Shown here: piece after piece, positions 1 through 8,732 of the stretch
How the letters are laid out: each line of letters starts with the position of its first letter
Position numbering within the stretch: the stretch's first letter is position 1
Assembly: GCF_014203735.1 (NCBI RefSeq)
Contig: NZ_JACHJQ010000005.1
Span: 1-64,000, forward strand
DNA: 64,000 bases
Direction of reading: 5' to 3'
Origin: Actinophytocola algeriensis
GTDB lineage: Bacteria > Actinomycetota > Actinomycetes > Mycobacteriales > Pseudonocardiaceae
Notes under the pieces: model-generated
What the model was told of the DNA's origin: nothing
The model's database searches: none
The model's input: only the letters and a program-made list of their open reading frames with translations
Made by a program: the position numbers and the translations under genes

Positions 1-62
1 TCTACGACGAAACCACCGCCTGGGCACACCACACCCAGAAAACCAGCAAGACTGCCGCTTGA
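1..62 (+). mobile_element. 3' end of an IS110-like transposase gene (partial)
   Basis: In the frame starting at base 3, 19 codons end at a TGA (60-62) and read as a protein tail containing YDETTAWAHHT. From memory, many actinobacterial IS110-family transposases end in a similar tyrosine/aspartate then TAWAH tail, so I read this as the last codons of such a transposase lying outside the window. Only the tail is visible: no catalytic residue or element end can be checked. The 180 bases after it hold no gene, but do hold a copy of a repeat also seen near 25.3 and 35.6 kb. Confidence 0.45.
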
Positions 63-127
63 CACCCAAGCTCCTGGGATGTCTTTCACGGCACAAGGGG
101 GATGTCATGAGGGTGCGCAGGGCGCCG

Positions 128-161
128 GAGACCTGCCCCTCCGGCGAGGAGCCGCCGGAGG
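128..161. repeat. Dispersed repeat, copy 1 (hairpin-forming)
   Basis: The core at 128-150 (GAGACCTGCCCCTCCGGCG plus AGGA) recurs at 25338-25360 with one change and at 35591-35613 exactly. Here CTCCGGC at 139-145 can pair with GCCGGAG at 154-160 to make a short hairpin. It sits in the gap between the transposase tail and the broken DUF402 gene, which otherwise holds nothing I recognise. Confidence 0.6.
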
Positions 162-240
162 CAAAGCCCGTCCGGCAGGGACAAACCACGAACCCACCCA
201 GGCCAACGTATGGTGCAGGGCAGGGTCAGTGGCCTGATGG

Positions 241-878
241 TCAGCCTGGTGCGGTGACGACCGGGCCCAGCGGGCTGGGGAGCGCGGCCAGGTCCCGCAG
301 CCGCTGGGGTGGGAAGTCGGTCCACGTCTCGCTGGGGTCGCGGGCGGCGTGCAGGTGCCGGTCGAGGAAGCGTTGCCAGCGGCGCAGTCCGTCGACGGCG
401 GTGGCGACGTCGAGTTGCCCCGCTTCGATCGCGTCGGCGAACTCGTCGAGATCGAGCAATCGCTGGTGGCGTCCGTCGGTGGGGACGAGGACATCGGCGT
501 AGAGGTCCCGGACGGTGATCGAGTCCTGCGTGGTCGAGACGTGCACGAGGTCCACGTACCAGTGGTCGGTCCGGCCTTGGTGCGGTCGGTTCCGAGGGTG
601 GACCGCCAGGCGGGAATGGACATGCTCACACCGAGGTCGAGCAACACGAACACGCGTTCCAGCAGCGTGCCTCCGGGCCATGGCACGAAGCTGTCCGGCA
701 GCCGGAACTCGTAGGCGAGCGTGTCACCGAGGCGGATGCCTGGCAGCGGCCCGAACGACGGCGTCGGATCGCCATGAGCGCCTCGCCAGACGTCAACCTG
801 TTTCACGAACCATTCGTACCCGACAGGGCGGCTGACGTCCGAGGAAAGAACAAGACTGTTTCTTCGTGAGGTCGCCAT
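241..878 (-). pseudogene. DUF402-family protein gene, frameshifted
   Basis: The ATG at 878 opens a good coding frame (MATSRRNSLVLSSDVSRPV, then WFVKQVDVWRG) that turns to low-complexity Ser/Thr/Arg after about 100 codons. The neighbouring frame then carries the rest: DHWYVDLVHVS, ITVRDLYADVLVPTDGR, LLDLDEFADAIEAG, ending at 241. Joined, these make a protein of about 212 residues with the DUF402 layout (tryptophan-rich N-terminal half, then the WYVD...VRDLY.DV...LD.DEFADA signature). DUF402 proteins bind a divalent cation; some act on nucleotides or take part in RNA metabolism. The switch falls near 560-625, so a one-base indel is needed. It is either a true pseudogene or a sequencing error. 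Its start is 43 bases from the divergent helD start. Confidence 0.75.
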
Positions 879-921
879 GCACCCTCGGTGTCACTGATCA
901 CCGGATCTCGGGAGCTCAAGG

Positions 922-3015
922 GTGCCAAGCAGGAGTGGGATCGACAGTGAGTTCAGCATCGAACAGGGGTATCTGACGGGCCTGTACGCCCGGCTGGACG
1001 CGATGCGCGACCAGGCGGCGACCCGGCTGGCCACGGCGCGGGCTGCCGGCACGGACCGGGACGCGACGGCGTTCTGGCAGGCGGAACTGGTCCGCCTGGA
1101 ATCCGTGGAGGACAGGTTGTGCTTCGGGCGGCTGGACATGCGGGACGGGCGCCGGGTCTACATCGGACGGTTGGGTCTGTTCCCGGACGAGGACGACGAG
1201 CCGTTGCTCGTCGACTGGCGGGCACCGGTGGCCGAGCCGTTCTACACCGCGACCATGGCCGCCCCGCACGGGGTGCGGCGGCGGCGACGCATCACGACGC
1301 GTGGCCGGGTGGTCCTCGCGCTGGACGACGAACTGCTCGACCCGGACACCGCTGTCACCGGCGGGGACCGTCTGGTCGGGGAGGGTGCGTTGGTCGCGGC
1401 GCTGACCGCGGATCGCACCGGGCGGATGCGCGACATCGTGACCACCCTGCAGGCCGAGCAGGACCGCATCGTCCGCGACGCGTATCCCGGGGTGCTGGTG
1501 GTGCAGGGCGGCCCGGGAACGGGCAAGACGGCGGTCGCGCTGCACAGGCTGGCTTACCTGCTCTACACCCGCCCGTACCTGCGCACCCGGGGTGTGCTGA
1601 TCGTCGGCCCCACCCAGGTTTTCCTGGACTACATCGGGCAGGTCCTGCCCGGCCTGGGCGAGCACGCCGTGGTGACGGCGACCATCGCCGACCTGTGTCC
1701 GGGCATGGTGGTCAGCCGCACGGACTCGCCCGAGACCGCCGAGGTCAAGGGCCGGGCCGACATGGCAGGCCGGATCGCGGAGGCGGTGCGGTCGGCGGTG
1801 CGCACAGCCGGCGAGCCGGTCGAGGTGGTGTTCGAGCAGCAGACGATCCGGCTGGACCCGCGGGACTGCCTCCGCGCCGCGGACACCGCCGCACGCGCGG
1901 GACTACCGCACAACCAGGCCAGACTCGTGTTCCAGCAGCGGATGGTCGACCTGCTCGCGCAGCGCCTGACCGATCGCCTGGAGAGTGTGGCGTTCACCGA
2001 GACCGGCGAGGCCATCGACGGTGGCAGCGCCGACGGCAGGCTCGGCGCGGCCGATCTACGCGCCTTGGCCGCCGCGGGTGTGGTGATCCACCCCGGTCAG
2101 GACGACGATGTCGACGGTCCGAGACGCATGCTCGACGAGACCGACAGAGCCCGGCTGCGGAACGCGTTGCTGGCCGACACCGAGGTGTGCCACGCGCTGG
2201 ACGAGTTGTGGCCGCGGCTGACCGCGCGGCAGGTGGTGGCCGGCCTGTTCGCCACCCCAGCAGCCACCGGCTGGAGCGCCGCGGACATCCCGCTGCTGGA
2301 CGAGGCCGCCGCGGTGATCGGCGACCCCGTCGATGCGGCCAGGGACGGGGCGACGTACGGGCACGTGGTCGTCGACGAGGCGCAGGAACTGTCCGCGATG
2401 GCCTGGCGGATGGTGCTGCGTCGATGCCCCACCAGATCGATGACCATCGTCGGCGACCTCGCCCAGACCAGCGATCCGGCGGGCGCCTCGTCCTGGGACC
2501 GGATGCTGCGACCGCATGTGGACGATCACTGGCGGCTGGCCCAGCTCACCATCAACTACCGCACCCCGGCGGAGATCATGGCCGTCACCACCGACCTGTT
2601 CATCGCGCACCACCCTGGCCTGCGGCTGCCCCGTTCCGTCCGCGCGGGCGGCGAACCACCCTGGCGCCGTCGCACCACCCTCGCCGACCTGCCCCACGTC
2701 ATCGCCGAGATCGTTGCGGCGCACAGCGACGGCCAGTTGGCGATCATCACCCCGCCGCCGCACCTCGCCCGGCTCAGGGCGGCCTTGTCCCTCGCCACGC
2801 CACTCGATGCCACCGACCCCGTCGTGGTGCTCGTGCCCGGTGAGGCCAAAGGACTGGAGTTCGATTCCGTGGTGATCGTCGATCCGGCCGCCATTCTCAC
2901 CGCACCCCTTGGCCACAACGACCTGTACGTCGCCATGACCAGGGCCACCCGGCGACTGGGGATCGTGCATCCCGGCCCACCCCCAGCGGAGCTGTCGCGC
3001 GTCCGGGAGTCTTGA
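922..3015 (+). CDS. helD: HelD-like RNA polymerase recycling motor (UvrD/Rep superfamily helicase)
   Basis: This 697-residue protein has the full order of a UvrD-type ATPase: an N-terminal helical segment (EQGYLTGLYARLD, residues about 12-24), Walker A GGPGTGKT at about 196-203, a Walker B-like VVDEAQELSAMAW near 483, GEAKGLEFDSV near 642 and YVAMTRATRR near 669. The N-terminal QxYxxxLYARLD helix and the length match actinobacterial class II HelD, which binds RNA polymerase, clears stalled complexes and can protect against rifampicin; in that family the motor releases RNAP rather than unwinding DNA. GTG at 922 is chosen because GGAG lies eight bases upstream and the HelD helix starts just after it. 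It is divergent from the broken DUF402 gene. A generic UvrD helicase is the alternative. Confidence 0.88.
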   Translation: MPSRSGIDSEFSIEQGYLTGLYARLDAMRDQAATRLATARAAGTDRDATAFWQAELVRLESVEDRLCFGRLDMRDGRRVYIGRLGLFPDEDDEPLLVDWRAPVAEPFYTATMAAPHGVRRRRRITTRGRVVLALDDELLDPDTAVTGGDRLVGEGALVAALTADRTGRMRDIVTTLQAEQDRIVRDAYPGVLVVQGGPGTGKTAVALHRLAYLLYTRPYLRTRGVLIVGPTQVFLDYIGQVLPGLGEHAVVTATIADLCPGMVVSRTDSPETAEVKGRADMAGRIAEAVRSAVRTAGEPVEVVFEQQTIRLDPRDCLRAADTAARAGLPHNQARLVFQQRMVDLLAQRLTDRLESVAFTETGEAIDGGSADGRLGAADLRALAAAGVVIHPGQDDDVDGPRRMLDETDRARLRNALLADTEVCHALDELWPRLTARQVVAGLFATPAATGWSAADIPLLDEAAAVIGDPVDAARDGATYGHVVVDEAQELSAMAWRMVLRRCPTRSMTIVGDLAQTSDPAGASSWDRMLRPHVDDHWRLAQLTINYRTPAEIMAVTTDLFIAHHPGLRLPRSVRAGGEPPWRRRTTLADLPHVIAEIVAAHSDGQLAIITPPPHLARLRAALSLATPLDATDPVVVLVPGEAKGLEFDSVVIVDPAAILTAPLGHNDLYVAMTRATRRLGIVHPGPPPAELSRVRES

Positions 3016-3074
3016 CTGGCGGAAACCGGGCCGGCCGGTGTCCGCGACCGGCGGCGGTTCGAGCAGCTCTCGCG

Positions 3075-3253
3075 GAACGACTGCTGTTCGCCGCCGTGCC
3101 CGCCGCGGTCGCACTGGCCGTCGCCGTCGATGTTGAGGCGCCGGGCCATGCGCGGGCCCTCGACCGCGCGCTCCAGATTCCGGTGTGGACGGTCCGGCCC
3201 TGCCAGGTGACGTCCTTGGGCAGGCCCACGTTGACCGACAGCAGAGTGGCCAT
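3075..3253 (-). pseudogene. MOSC-domain protein, N-terminal remnant with a frameshift
   Basis: An ATG at 3253, nine bases after the CGNR gene stop and preceded by GGAG, starts MATLLSVNVGLPKDVTWQG then TVHTGIW, which matches the N-terminus of actinobacterial MOSC-domain proteins. After IW the frame degenerates, but one frame over it continues KRAVEGPRMARRLNIDGDG (one base restored) and GGHGGEQQ, the expected next block. After about 60 residues the similarity stops, before the MOSC core and its cysteine. It is therefore a one-base deletion plus loss of the C-terminal two thirds, up against the helD 3' end. MOSC proteins transfer sulfur from the molybdenum cofactor or handle N-hydroxylated substrates. 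This copy cannot be functional. Confidence 0.7.
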
Positions 3254-3262
3254 GGCTGCTCC

Positions 3263-3742
3263 TCAGTTGTCGCGGGTGCGCTCGTAGTGGCGGCGGGCCT
3301 TCATCCTGTTGCCGCACACCGCCATCGAGCACCACCGCGCCTTGTTCGGTTTGCTGTGGTCGACCAGGAACAACGCGCACTCGGGGTTCGCGCACGGGCG
3401 CAGCCGCCCGGGGCTGGTGCGGTGGACCACGTCCCAGGCCAGCACCGCCCGCACGGCGGGCCGTCGTGCGTCCGGTGCCTCGACCGTCCATTCGACACCG
3501 TCGGCGGTGACCGACGGGTGGCGGACCACACCGTCGAGCAGCGGGGCCAGCGCCTCGGGTCCGGTCTCTCCGCGGACGAGTGCCTGCAGGGCATCCCGCG
3601 CTTCACGGGCCGCCTGCCACTCGCCGGGCGAGCCGGTGCCGTCGTGCGCGCGCAGCCAGTCCGCGTCCAGCACGTCCTGCTGGGTGCCGTCGACGACGGG
3701 GGTGCTGTTGAGCAGGTCGAGCAGGAACGTCTCGTCGACCAT
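3263..3742 (-). CDS. CGNR zinc-finger (ABATE-type) transcriptional regulator
   Basis: This 159-residue protein has the ABATE arrangement: an N-terminal ligand-sensing half (ETFLLDLLNSTPVVDGTQQD) and a C-terminal zinc finger beginning PCANPEC and ending RWCSMAVCGNRMKARRHY, where four cysteines and the CGNR signature form a DNA-binding treble-clef-like finger. Length is normal for the family. It is divergent from the alpha/beta hydrolase gene at 3832 across an 89-base gap with two matching spaced inverted repeats, so it probably controls that gene and itself. The gene behind it, a MOSC protein, is broken. Confidence 0.85.
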   Translation of the reverse strand: MVDETFLLDLLNSTPVVDGTQQDVLDADWLRAHDGTGSPGEWQAAREARDALQALVRGETGPEALAPLLDGVVRHPSVTADGVEWTVEAPDARRPAVRAVLAWDVVHRTSPGRLRPCANPECALFLVDHSKPNKARWCSMAVCGNRMKARRHYERTRDN

Positions 3743-3747
3743 CAGCT

Positions 3748-3827
3748 TCTAACCTCCAAATTCTTCTTGACAGGTTATAGCACGGCGTGCGACGGTCTAA
3801 CCAGTAAAACAACGCAAAGGAGTTAGA
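3748..3827. promoter_or_regulatory. Divergent promoter with duplicated TCTAAC-N20-GTTA(T/G)A operator candidates
   Basis: Two 32-base units, 3748-3779 (TCTAAC ... GTTATA) and 3796-3827 (TCTAAC ... GTTAGA), have the same half-sites, spacing and orientation, 48 bases apart. A TTGACA -35-like hexamer lies at 3767-3772 between the half-sites of unit 1. The first unit overlaps the CGNR start region and the second the ribosome-binding site of the alpha/beta hydrolase, which is what autorepression with divergent control would need. Confidence 0.45.
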
Positions 3828-3831
3828 GATC

Positions 3832-4701
3832 ATGGCCGTCATTCACCACCGCCACGCCACCGTCCGAGGGCACCGGCTCTTCTACCGCGAGGCTGGTCCG
3901 GCCGACGCGCCGGTTTTCCTGCTGCTACACGGGTTTCCGACCAGCTCGTACATGTTCCGGGACCTGATCCCGCTGCTCGCCGACCGCTACCACGTGATCG
4001 CACCGGACCACCTCGGGTTCGGGCTGTCCGACGCGCCGGGCGTGGCCGAGTTCGACTACACGTTCGACGCGCTGACCGACCTGACCGAGGAGCTGCTCGC
4101 CGGGCTCGGCGTCACCCGGTACGCCGTCTACGTCCAGGACTACGGCGCCCCCATCGGCTGGCGGCTCGCACTGCGCCACCCCGAGGCCGTGACCGCGATC
4201 GTCACCCAGAACGGCAACGGCTACGACGAGGGCTTCGTCGAGGACTTCTGGCGCCCGGTCTGGGCCTACCACCGCGACGAGAACCCGGAGACCGAAGCCG
4301 CCATGCGCGGCGCGCTGACCCTCGAGGCCACCCGCTGGCAGTACGTGACCGGCGTGCCGGACGAGACGCTGGTCAACCCGGAGGCCTGGCACCACGACCA
4401 CGCGCTGCTGTCCCGGCCGGGCAACGACGAGATCCAGCTGGCGCTGTTCCGCGACTACGCCACCAACCCGCCGCTGTACCCGCGACTGCACCGGTACCTG
4501 CGTGACAGTGCCGTCCCGGTGCTCGCGGTGTGGGGCAAGGGCGACGAGATCTTCGGGCCCGAGGGCGCGAAGGCGTTCGCCACCGACGCGCACGACGCGG
4601 AGATCCACCTGCTCGACGGTGGACACTTCCTGCTGGAGAGCGCGGTCGACGAGGCCGCCGCCCTCATCGGCGACTTCCTGGACCGCAAGGTGGCGGCGTG
4701 A
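3832..4701 (+). CDS. Alpha/beta hydrolase, haloalkane dehalogenase/epoxide hydrolase type
   Basis: This 289-residue protein has the fold's landmarks: LLLHGFPTSS oxyanion-hole region at about 31-40, PDHLGFGLSD at about 59-68, nucleophile elbow VQDYGAPIG with Asp near 103, and the C-terminal catalytic His in LLDGGHFLLES near 265. An aspartate nucleophile points to carbon-halogen or epoxide chemistry (alkyl-enzyme intermediate) rather than a serine esterase; the true substrate cannot be told. AAAGGAG lies about nine bases before the ATG. It is divergent from the CGNR regulator, which likely represses it. No signal peptide, so cytosolic. Confidence 0.85.
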   Translation: MAVIHHRHATVRGHRLFYREAGPADAPVFLLLHGFPTSSYMFRDLIPLLADRYHVIAPDHLGFGLSDAPGVAEFDYTFDALTDLTEELLAGLGVTRYAVYVQDYGAPIGWRLALRHPEAVTAIVTQNGNGYDEGFVEDFWRPVWAYHRDENPETEAAMRGALTLEATRWQYVTGVPDETLVNPEAWHHDHALLSRPGNDEIQLALFRDYATNPPLYPRLHRYLRDSAVPVLAVWGKGDEIFGPEGAKAFATDAHDAEIHLLDGGHFLLESAVDEAAALIGDFLDRKVAA

Positions 4702-4750
4702 TGCTCGTCCCGGAGGTCGTCACGCGGCCCTGTGCCACCGGCGCCCGTGC

Positions 4751-5650
4751 TCAGCGGTCCCGTTGCTGCTCGGCGAGGAACCGTTCCAGCTCGGCACCCA
4801 GCTCGTCCCCGCTCGGCACGGGTTCTCCGTCGGCGACCAGCAGGTTCTCCGAGGTGCTCGTGAACGCGTCGTACTGCCGCTCCAGCGCCTCGACCACCTG
4901 CGCGACCTCGGCGGACTCGGCCACCTGGCGGGTGATCTCGGCGTCGGTGCGGTTCGCCGCCTCCTGCAGGCCCTCGGCCTGGATGGCCAGGCCGGTCGCC
5001 TTGGTCAGCGCGTCGAGGAGCGAGACCGAGGCGGCCGGGTAGGTGCCCTGGGCGAGGTAGTGGGGGACGTAGGCGACCAGGCCCATGGCGTCATGGCGGC
5101 CCTCGCCGAGGCGGAACTCCAGCAGCGCCGACAGGTTGCCCGGCACCTGCACGCGGTTGAACGGCGACTTCTCCGTCACCAGCTCGGGCCGGGTGGCGTG
5201 GGAGATCACCGAGAGCTTGCGGGTGTGGGGAACACCCATCGGGATGCCGTGGAAGCCGACCGTGAGCCGGACACCCCACCGCTCGACCAGTGAGCGGACC
5301 GCGGCCGCGACCGCCTCCCACCGCCGGTCCGGCTCGGGGCCGGTCAGCAGCAGGAACGGCGTGCCGATCGTGTCGTGCAGCAGGTGCACCACCAGCTCGG
5401 GGGCGTCGTACTCCTCCCACCGGTCCGTGGCGTAGGTCATCATCGGGCGTCGCGCCCGGTAGTCGATCAGGTCGTCGACGTCGAACCGGGCGACCACACG
5501 GTGCTCATGCGCCGCCAGCAGGTGCTCGACCAGCGTCGAACCGGCCGAACCGGCATCCATGAAGCCGTCGAAGTGGTGCAGCAGCACCGCTCCGGTCAGG
5601 TCCGGGACGTCGGAGTCGACCTCGTACAGCTCCTCCGGGTCCAGCGCCAC
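4751..5650 (-). CDS. PAC2 family protein
   Basis: About 299 residues, with the PAC2 sequence LLHHFDGFMDAGSAGSTLVE near the start, VVARFDVDDLIDYRARRP, FLLLTGPEPDRRW, VGFHGIPMGVPHTR and ISHATRPELV. PAC2 proteins resemble proteasome-assembly chaperones in fold and are widespread in actinobacteria; a role with the proteasome is often suggested but unproven. GTG at 5650 is chosen because GGGAGG lies upstream and homologues begin close to the LDPEELYEV block; further upstream the same frame loses coding character and overlaps the divergent methyltransferase gene. A C-terminal helical region (about 240-295) looks coiled-coil-like. Confidence 0.85.
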   Translation of the reverse strand: MALDPEELYEVDSDVPDLTGAVLLHHFDGFMDAGSAGSTLVEHLLAAHEHRVVARFDVDDLIDYRARRPMMTYATDRWEEYDAPELVVHLLHDTIGTPFLLLTGPEPDRRWEAVAAAVRSLVERWGVRLTVGFHGIPMGVPHTRKLSVISHATRPELVTEKSPFNRVQVPGNLSALLEFRLGEGRHDAMGLVAYVPHYLAQGTYPAASVSLLDALTKATGLAIQAEGLQEAANRTDAEITRQVAESAEVAQVVEALERQYDAFTSTSENLLVADGEPVPSGDELGAELERFLAEQQRDR

Positions 5651-5797
5651 CTCATGCCTCCCGCAATGATCACGTGCCCTAGTCCTTCCCTCTGCCAACG
5701 CGCGGGCGCCGTCAGGCATTCCCGAGGGTTGGGCTCTTCGAGTGGTTTCGCTGCCCGGCGGGTAGGCACGCGCCGTCGCCGGTGCCATGAAAGGGCC

Positions 5798-6808
5798 ATG
5801 ACGAAACCAGTCGAAGACCCGACACAATACGTTCTCGACGAGGCCATGGCGTACATCCATGCCGCGGCACTGCGGGCGGCCACCGTGCTCGGGGTCGCCG
5901 ACCACCTGGTCGACGGCCCGCGTGCCGCGGGAGAACTGGCGGAACTGACCGGCTCGCACGGCCCGTTCCTGCGGCGCGTGCTCAGGCTGCTGGCCACGCG
6001 GGGCATCTTCCGCGAGGACGACGACGGCCGGTTCCACCTGACGCCGCGCGCCGACGTGCTGCGTGCGGACGCGCCGGGCACGATCCGCGCGGGCGTGCTC
6101 GCGGTGACCTCGGAGGTCTACTGGCAGTCCACCGGTGACCTCACCGAGGCGGTCCGGCACGGCGAGCTCGCGTTCGACCGCCGCTACGGGAAGCCGTTCT
6201 TCTCCTACCTCGTCGCGCACCCGGACGTGGGCGCGATGTTCAACGAGGGCATGGCGAACTTCTCCGCCGGTGAGGTCGAGCGCATCGTCGCGAGCTACGA
6301 CTTCCCGGCGTCGGGGGTGCTGGTGGACCTCGGCGGCGGGTTCGGCGGGCTGCTGCTGGCGGTTCTGCGCGCCCGGCCCGGGCTGCACGGCGTGCTGTTC
6401 GACCGCGAGACGGTGCTGGCGGGGCACGTGCTCGGCCGGCTCGGCGCGGACGACCGCTGGGAGGCCGTCGCGGGCGACTTCTTCGAGGCCGTGCCAGCCG
6501 CGGACTTATACCTGGTCAAGAACGTGCTGCACGACTGGACCGACGACGAGTGCGTGCGCATCCTGACCAACTGCCGCCGCGCGATGAACCCCGGCGCGAA
6601 GCTGCTGATCGCCGAGCTGGTGCTCCCGGAGGGTAACGAACCGCACTACGGCAAGGTCCTCGACCTGTTCATCATGTTGCTCCTCCCCGGGTTGGAGCGG
6701 ACCCGCGCCGAGTACGAGCGCCTCTTCGACCAGGCCGGGCTGCGGGTCACGCGTATGCTCCCGACGCCGTCCGCGTACTCCCTCATCGAGGCGGAGGCCG
6801 CGAACTGA
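5798..6808 (+). CDS. SAM-dependent O-methyltransferase (plant-type small-molecule OMT fold)
   Basis: This 336-residue protein has an N-terminal helical dimerisation domain (AYIHAAALRAATVLGVADHL, winged-helix segment to about 90) and a C-terminal Rossmann methyltransferase domain with VDLGGGFGGLLLAVL near 175 and KNVLHDWTDDECVRIL near 245, typical of the acetylserotonin/hydroxyneurosporene-like methyltransferases that modify aromatic or polyketide hydroxyls. Leu 237 is encoded by TTA (6506-6508), a very rare codon in such genomes and the classic target of bldA control in Streptomyces. The ATG at 5798 has a purine tract (AAAGGG) very close to it. It is divergent from the PAC2 gene. No biosynthetic cluster surrounds it, so the substrate is unknown. 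Confidence 0.85.
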   Translation: MTKPVEDPTQYVLDEAMAYIHAAALRAATVLGVADHLVDGPRAAGELAELTGSHGPFLRRVLRLLATRGIFREDDDGRFHLTPRADVLRADAPGTIRAGVLAVTSEVYWQSTGDLTEAVRHGELAFDRRYGKPFFSYLVAHPDVGAMFNEGMANFSAGEVERIVASYDFPASGVLVDLGGGFGGLLLAVLRARPGLHGVLFDRETVLAGHVLGRLGADDRWEAVAGDFFEAVPAADLYLVKNVLHDWTDDECVRILTNCRRAMNPGAKLLIAELVLPEGNEPHYGKVLDLFIMLLLPGLERTRAEYERLFDQAGLRVTRMLPTPSAYSLIEAEAAN

Positions 6809-6887
6809 GCCGAGGGGCTGGTAGTTTCACGGCCGGTGCAGCATAGTTGGTTACTGCCTAACAGATCTGCGGTCGGGGTGTGGTCTG

Positions 6888-8057
6888 ATGCGGTACAGGC
6901 GCGCGGTGTTGCTCGCCGGGCTGGTGGTCCTGGCGTTGCTCGGCGGGACGACGAGTGCGGTGGGACAACCGCCGCTGACGCCCGCCGGGGAGCGGCAGCT
7001 GCTCTACGACGACGGCGCCAGCTATCCGCGGGTCATCCGGCTCGAGCACAACGGCGCGGCCAACGGCCGGGTGCTGGCCTCGGTCGGCACGACCGACGGC
7101 AGCGCACTGGGCGTCATCATGGAGAGCACCGACGGGGGCACCACGTTCCAGCAGGTCGGCAACATCGCCGACCCGGACGGCGCGAACGGGCGCGGCATGT
7201 GCTGCGGCACCCTGTTCGAGCTGCCGTCCCCGGTCGGTGACCTGCCCGAGGGCACCCTGCTGTGGGCGGGCACGTTCGGGTACAAGGTGCCCGAGGCGGA
7301 CCGGCACACCAAGCAGCGCCTGTGGTTCAGCCGCGACCTCGGCCGCACGTGGACCTTCCGGTCCGACATCTACACCTCGCCCAACCAGTACAACGGGTGG
7401 GAGCCGGACTTGTCGGTGGCCGCCGACGGGCAGCTCGTCGCGCACTTCTCCGACGAGTCGGACAAGCCCGACCACGACCAGAAGCTCGTGCGCATGCGGT
7501 CCGCCGACGGCATCACCTGGACCGACTACACGGAAACGGTGAAGAACGCGGACTTCTTCGTCCGCCCCGGCATGGCGGGAGTGCGGAAGCTGGCCGACGG
7601 CAGGTACTTCCTCGTCTACGAGGTGTGCAACCTCGACGAACCCATGTGCAGCATCTACTTCCGCACCTCCGCGGACGGCTGGGACTACGGCGACCCCCTC
7701 GACCTCGGCACCAGCGTGCGCACCGAGGACGGCAAGTGGGTGCGGCACACGCCGACCATCACCGTCAGCTCGACCGGCGCGATCATCCTCGTCGCCGAGA
7801 TGCTGGTGAACGCCGACGGCAGCAAGGCCGAGGGCAACGGGAAGACGTTGCTGGTCAACGAGAACGACGGTGCGGGGCCGTGGCGGGAGATCCCCGCGCC
7901 GGTCGAGGTGCCGTCGCCGGACAACCACGGGTGCATGAACTTCAGCCCGGCGCTGCTCGCGTCACCGGACGGCAGCAGCGTCCTCCAGATCGCGACCGAC
8001 GTCGTGGACGGTGTCTGCCACGCCTTCTACGCGACGGGACCGATCCCGCCCGCGTAG
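6888..8057 (+). CDS. Secreted sialidase-fold (BNR/Asp-box) glycosyl hydrolase-like protein
   Basis: 389 residues with a clear Sec signal peptide (MRYRR, a hydrophobic core VLLAGLVVLALLGG, cleavage near residue 26). The mature part carries Asp-box-like turns STDGGTTF near 80 and SRDLGRTWTF near 145, and repeated beta-blade patterns ending SPALLASPDGSSVLQIATD, as in six-bladed sialidase/exo-arabinanase propellers. It is likely an extracellular exo-acting hydrolase of plant or microbial glycans; sialidase proper and GH93-type arabinanase cannot be separated by eye. Six cysteines in the mature part are consistent with export. Short 79-base upstream gap after the methyltransferase. Confidence 0.7.
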   Translation: MRYRRAVLLAGLVVLALLGGTTSAVGQPPLTPAGERQLLYDDGASYPRVIRLEHNGAANGRVLASVGTTDGSALGVIMESTDGGTTFQQVGNIADPDGANGRGMCCGTLFELPSPVGDLPEGTLLWAGTFGYKVPEADRHTKQRLWFSRDLGRTWTFRSDIYTSPNQYNGWEPDLSVAADGQLVAHFSDESDKPDHDQKLVRMRSADGITWTDYTETVKNADFFVRPGMAGVRKLADGRYFLVYEVCNLDEPMCSIYFRTSADGWDYGDPLDLGTSVRTEDGKWVRHTPTITVSSTGAIILVAEMLVNADGSKAEGNGKTLLVNENDGAGPWREIPAPVEVPSPDNHGCMNFSPALLASPDGSSVLQIATDVVDGVCHAFYATGPIPPA

Positions 8058-8183
8058 GTCACTGCTCGCCGGGGCGGCGGGCGGGTGCCGGTGTCGCGTG
8101 TGGACGGTCGAAGCGGCCCGGCCGGTACGGGCGCGGCCGAGGATCCGTCCACCTCGGAACCGACCGACCACCTCCACCCCGGG

Positions 8184-8639
8184 TCACACCGGCGGTGGCG
8201 CGCCGACCCCGCGGAAGGGGAGGGTCTGCGTGTAGACGATGTTGGTCGTGGTGGTGCCGAGCGCGGTCAGTTCGTACGAGAGCTGTTCGAGGTGCTGCAT
8301 CGAGGTGGCGGCGATCTTGAGCGTGTAGCAGTCCTCGCCCGTGGTGCGCAGGCACTCGAGGATCTCGGTGCGGTCGGCGAGCAGCTTGTGCAGTGGCTGG
8401 TGCTGGTTGCCGGGGTACTTGAGGCGCACCAGTGCGAGGACGCCGAACCCGGCCTTCTCCAGGTCGACGGTCGCGCGGTAGCCGGTGATGACGCCGATGT
8501 TCTCGAGGCGCTTGACCCGCTCGGTCGTGGCCGACGCGCTCAGGTTGACCCGGCGGCCCAGCTCCGTGAGCGCCACCCGGCCGTCCTGCTGCAGCTCGGC
8601 GAGGATGGCCCAGTCGGTCGTGTCCAGACTCTCGGTCAT
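8184..8639 (-). CDS. Lrp/AsnC family transcriptional regulator
   Basis: 151 residues: an N-terminal winged-helix HTH (LDTTDWAILAELQQDGRVAL, then LGRRVNLSASATTERVKRLE at about 26-45) and a C-terminal ligand-binding RAM domain (GVITGYRATVDLEKAGFGV, CLRTTGEDCYTLKIAA). Such proteins sense amino acids or related metabolites and usually control adjacent genes. It is divergent, 94 bases away, from the LLM oxidoreductase-deaminase-nitrilase operon and is the obvious candidate regulator for it. Confidence 0.9.
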   Translation of the reverse strand: MTESLDTTDWAILAELQQDGRVALTELGRRVNLSASATTERVKRLENIGVITGYRATVDLEKAGFGVLALVRLKYPGNQHQPLHKLLADRTEILECLRTTGEDCYTLKIAATSMQHLEQLSYELTALGTTTTNIVYTQTLPFRGVGAPPPV

Positions 8640-8732
8640 CCCGCCAATCTACCGGGGAATCCACGGCGAACGGCCCCGAACGCCGTGGACGGTCCCTTCA
8701 ACTCCGCCGACCGCCGACATAGTCTTGGGCCC

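Noticed and set aside
4751-6427. 558-codon frame extending the PAC2 gene upstream
   Set aside because: The extension is antisense to the methyltransferase and has no conserved blocks; GTG 5650 has a good ribosome-binding site.
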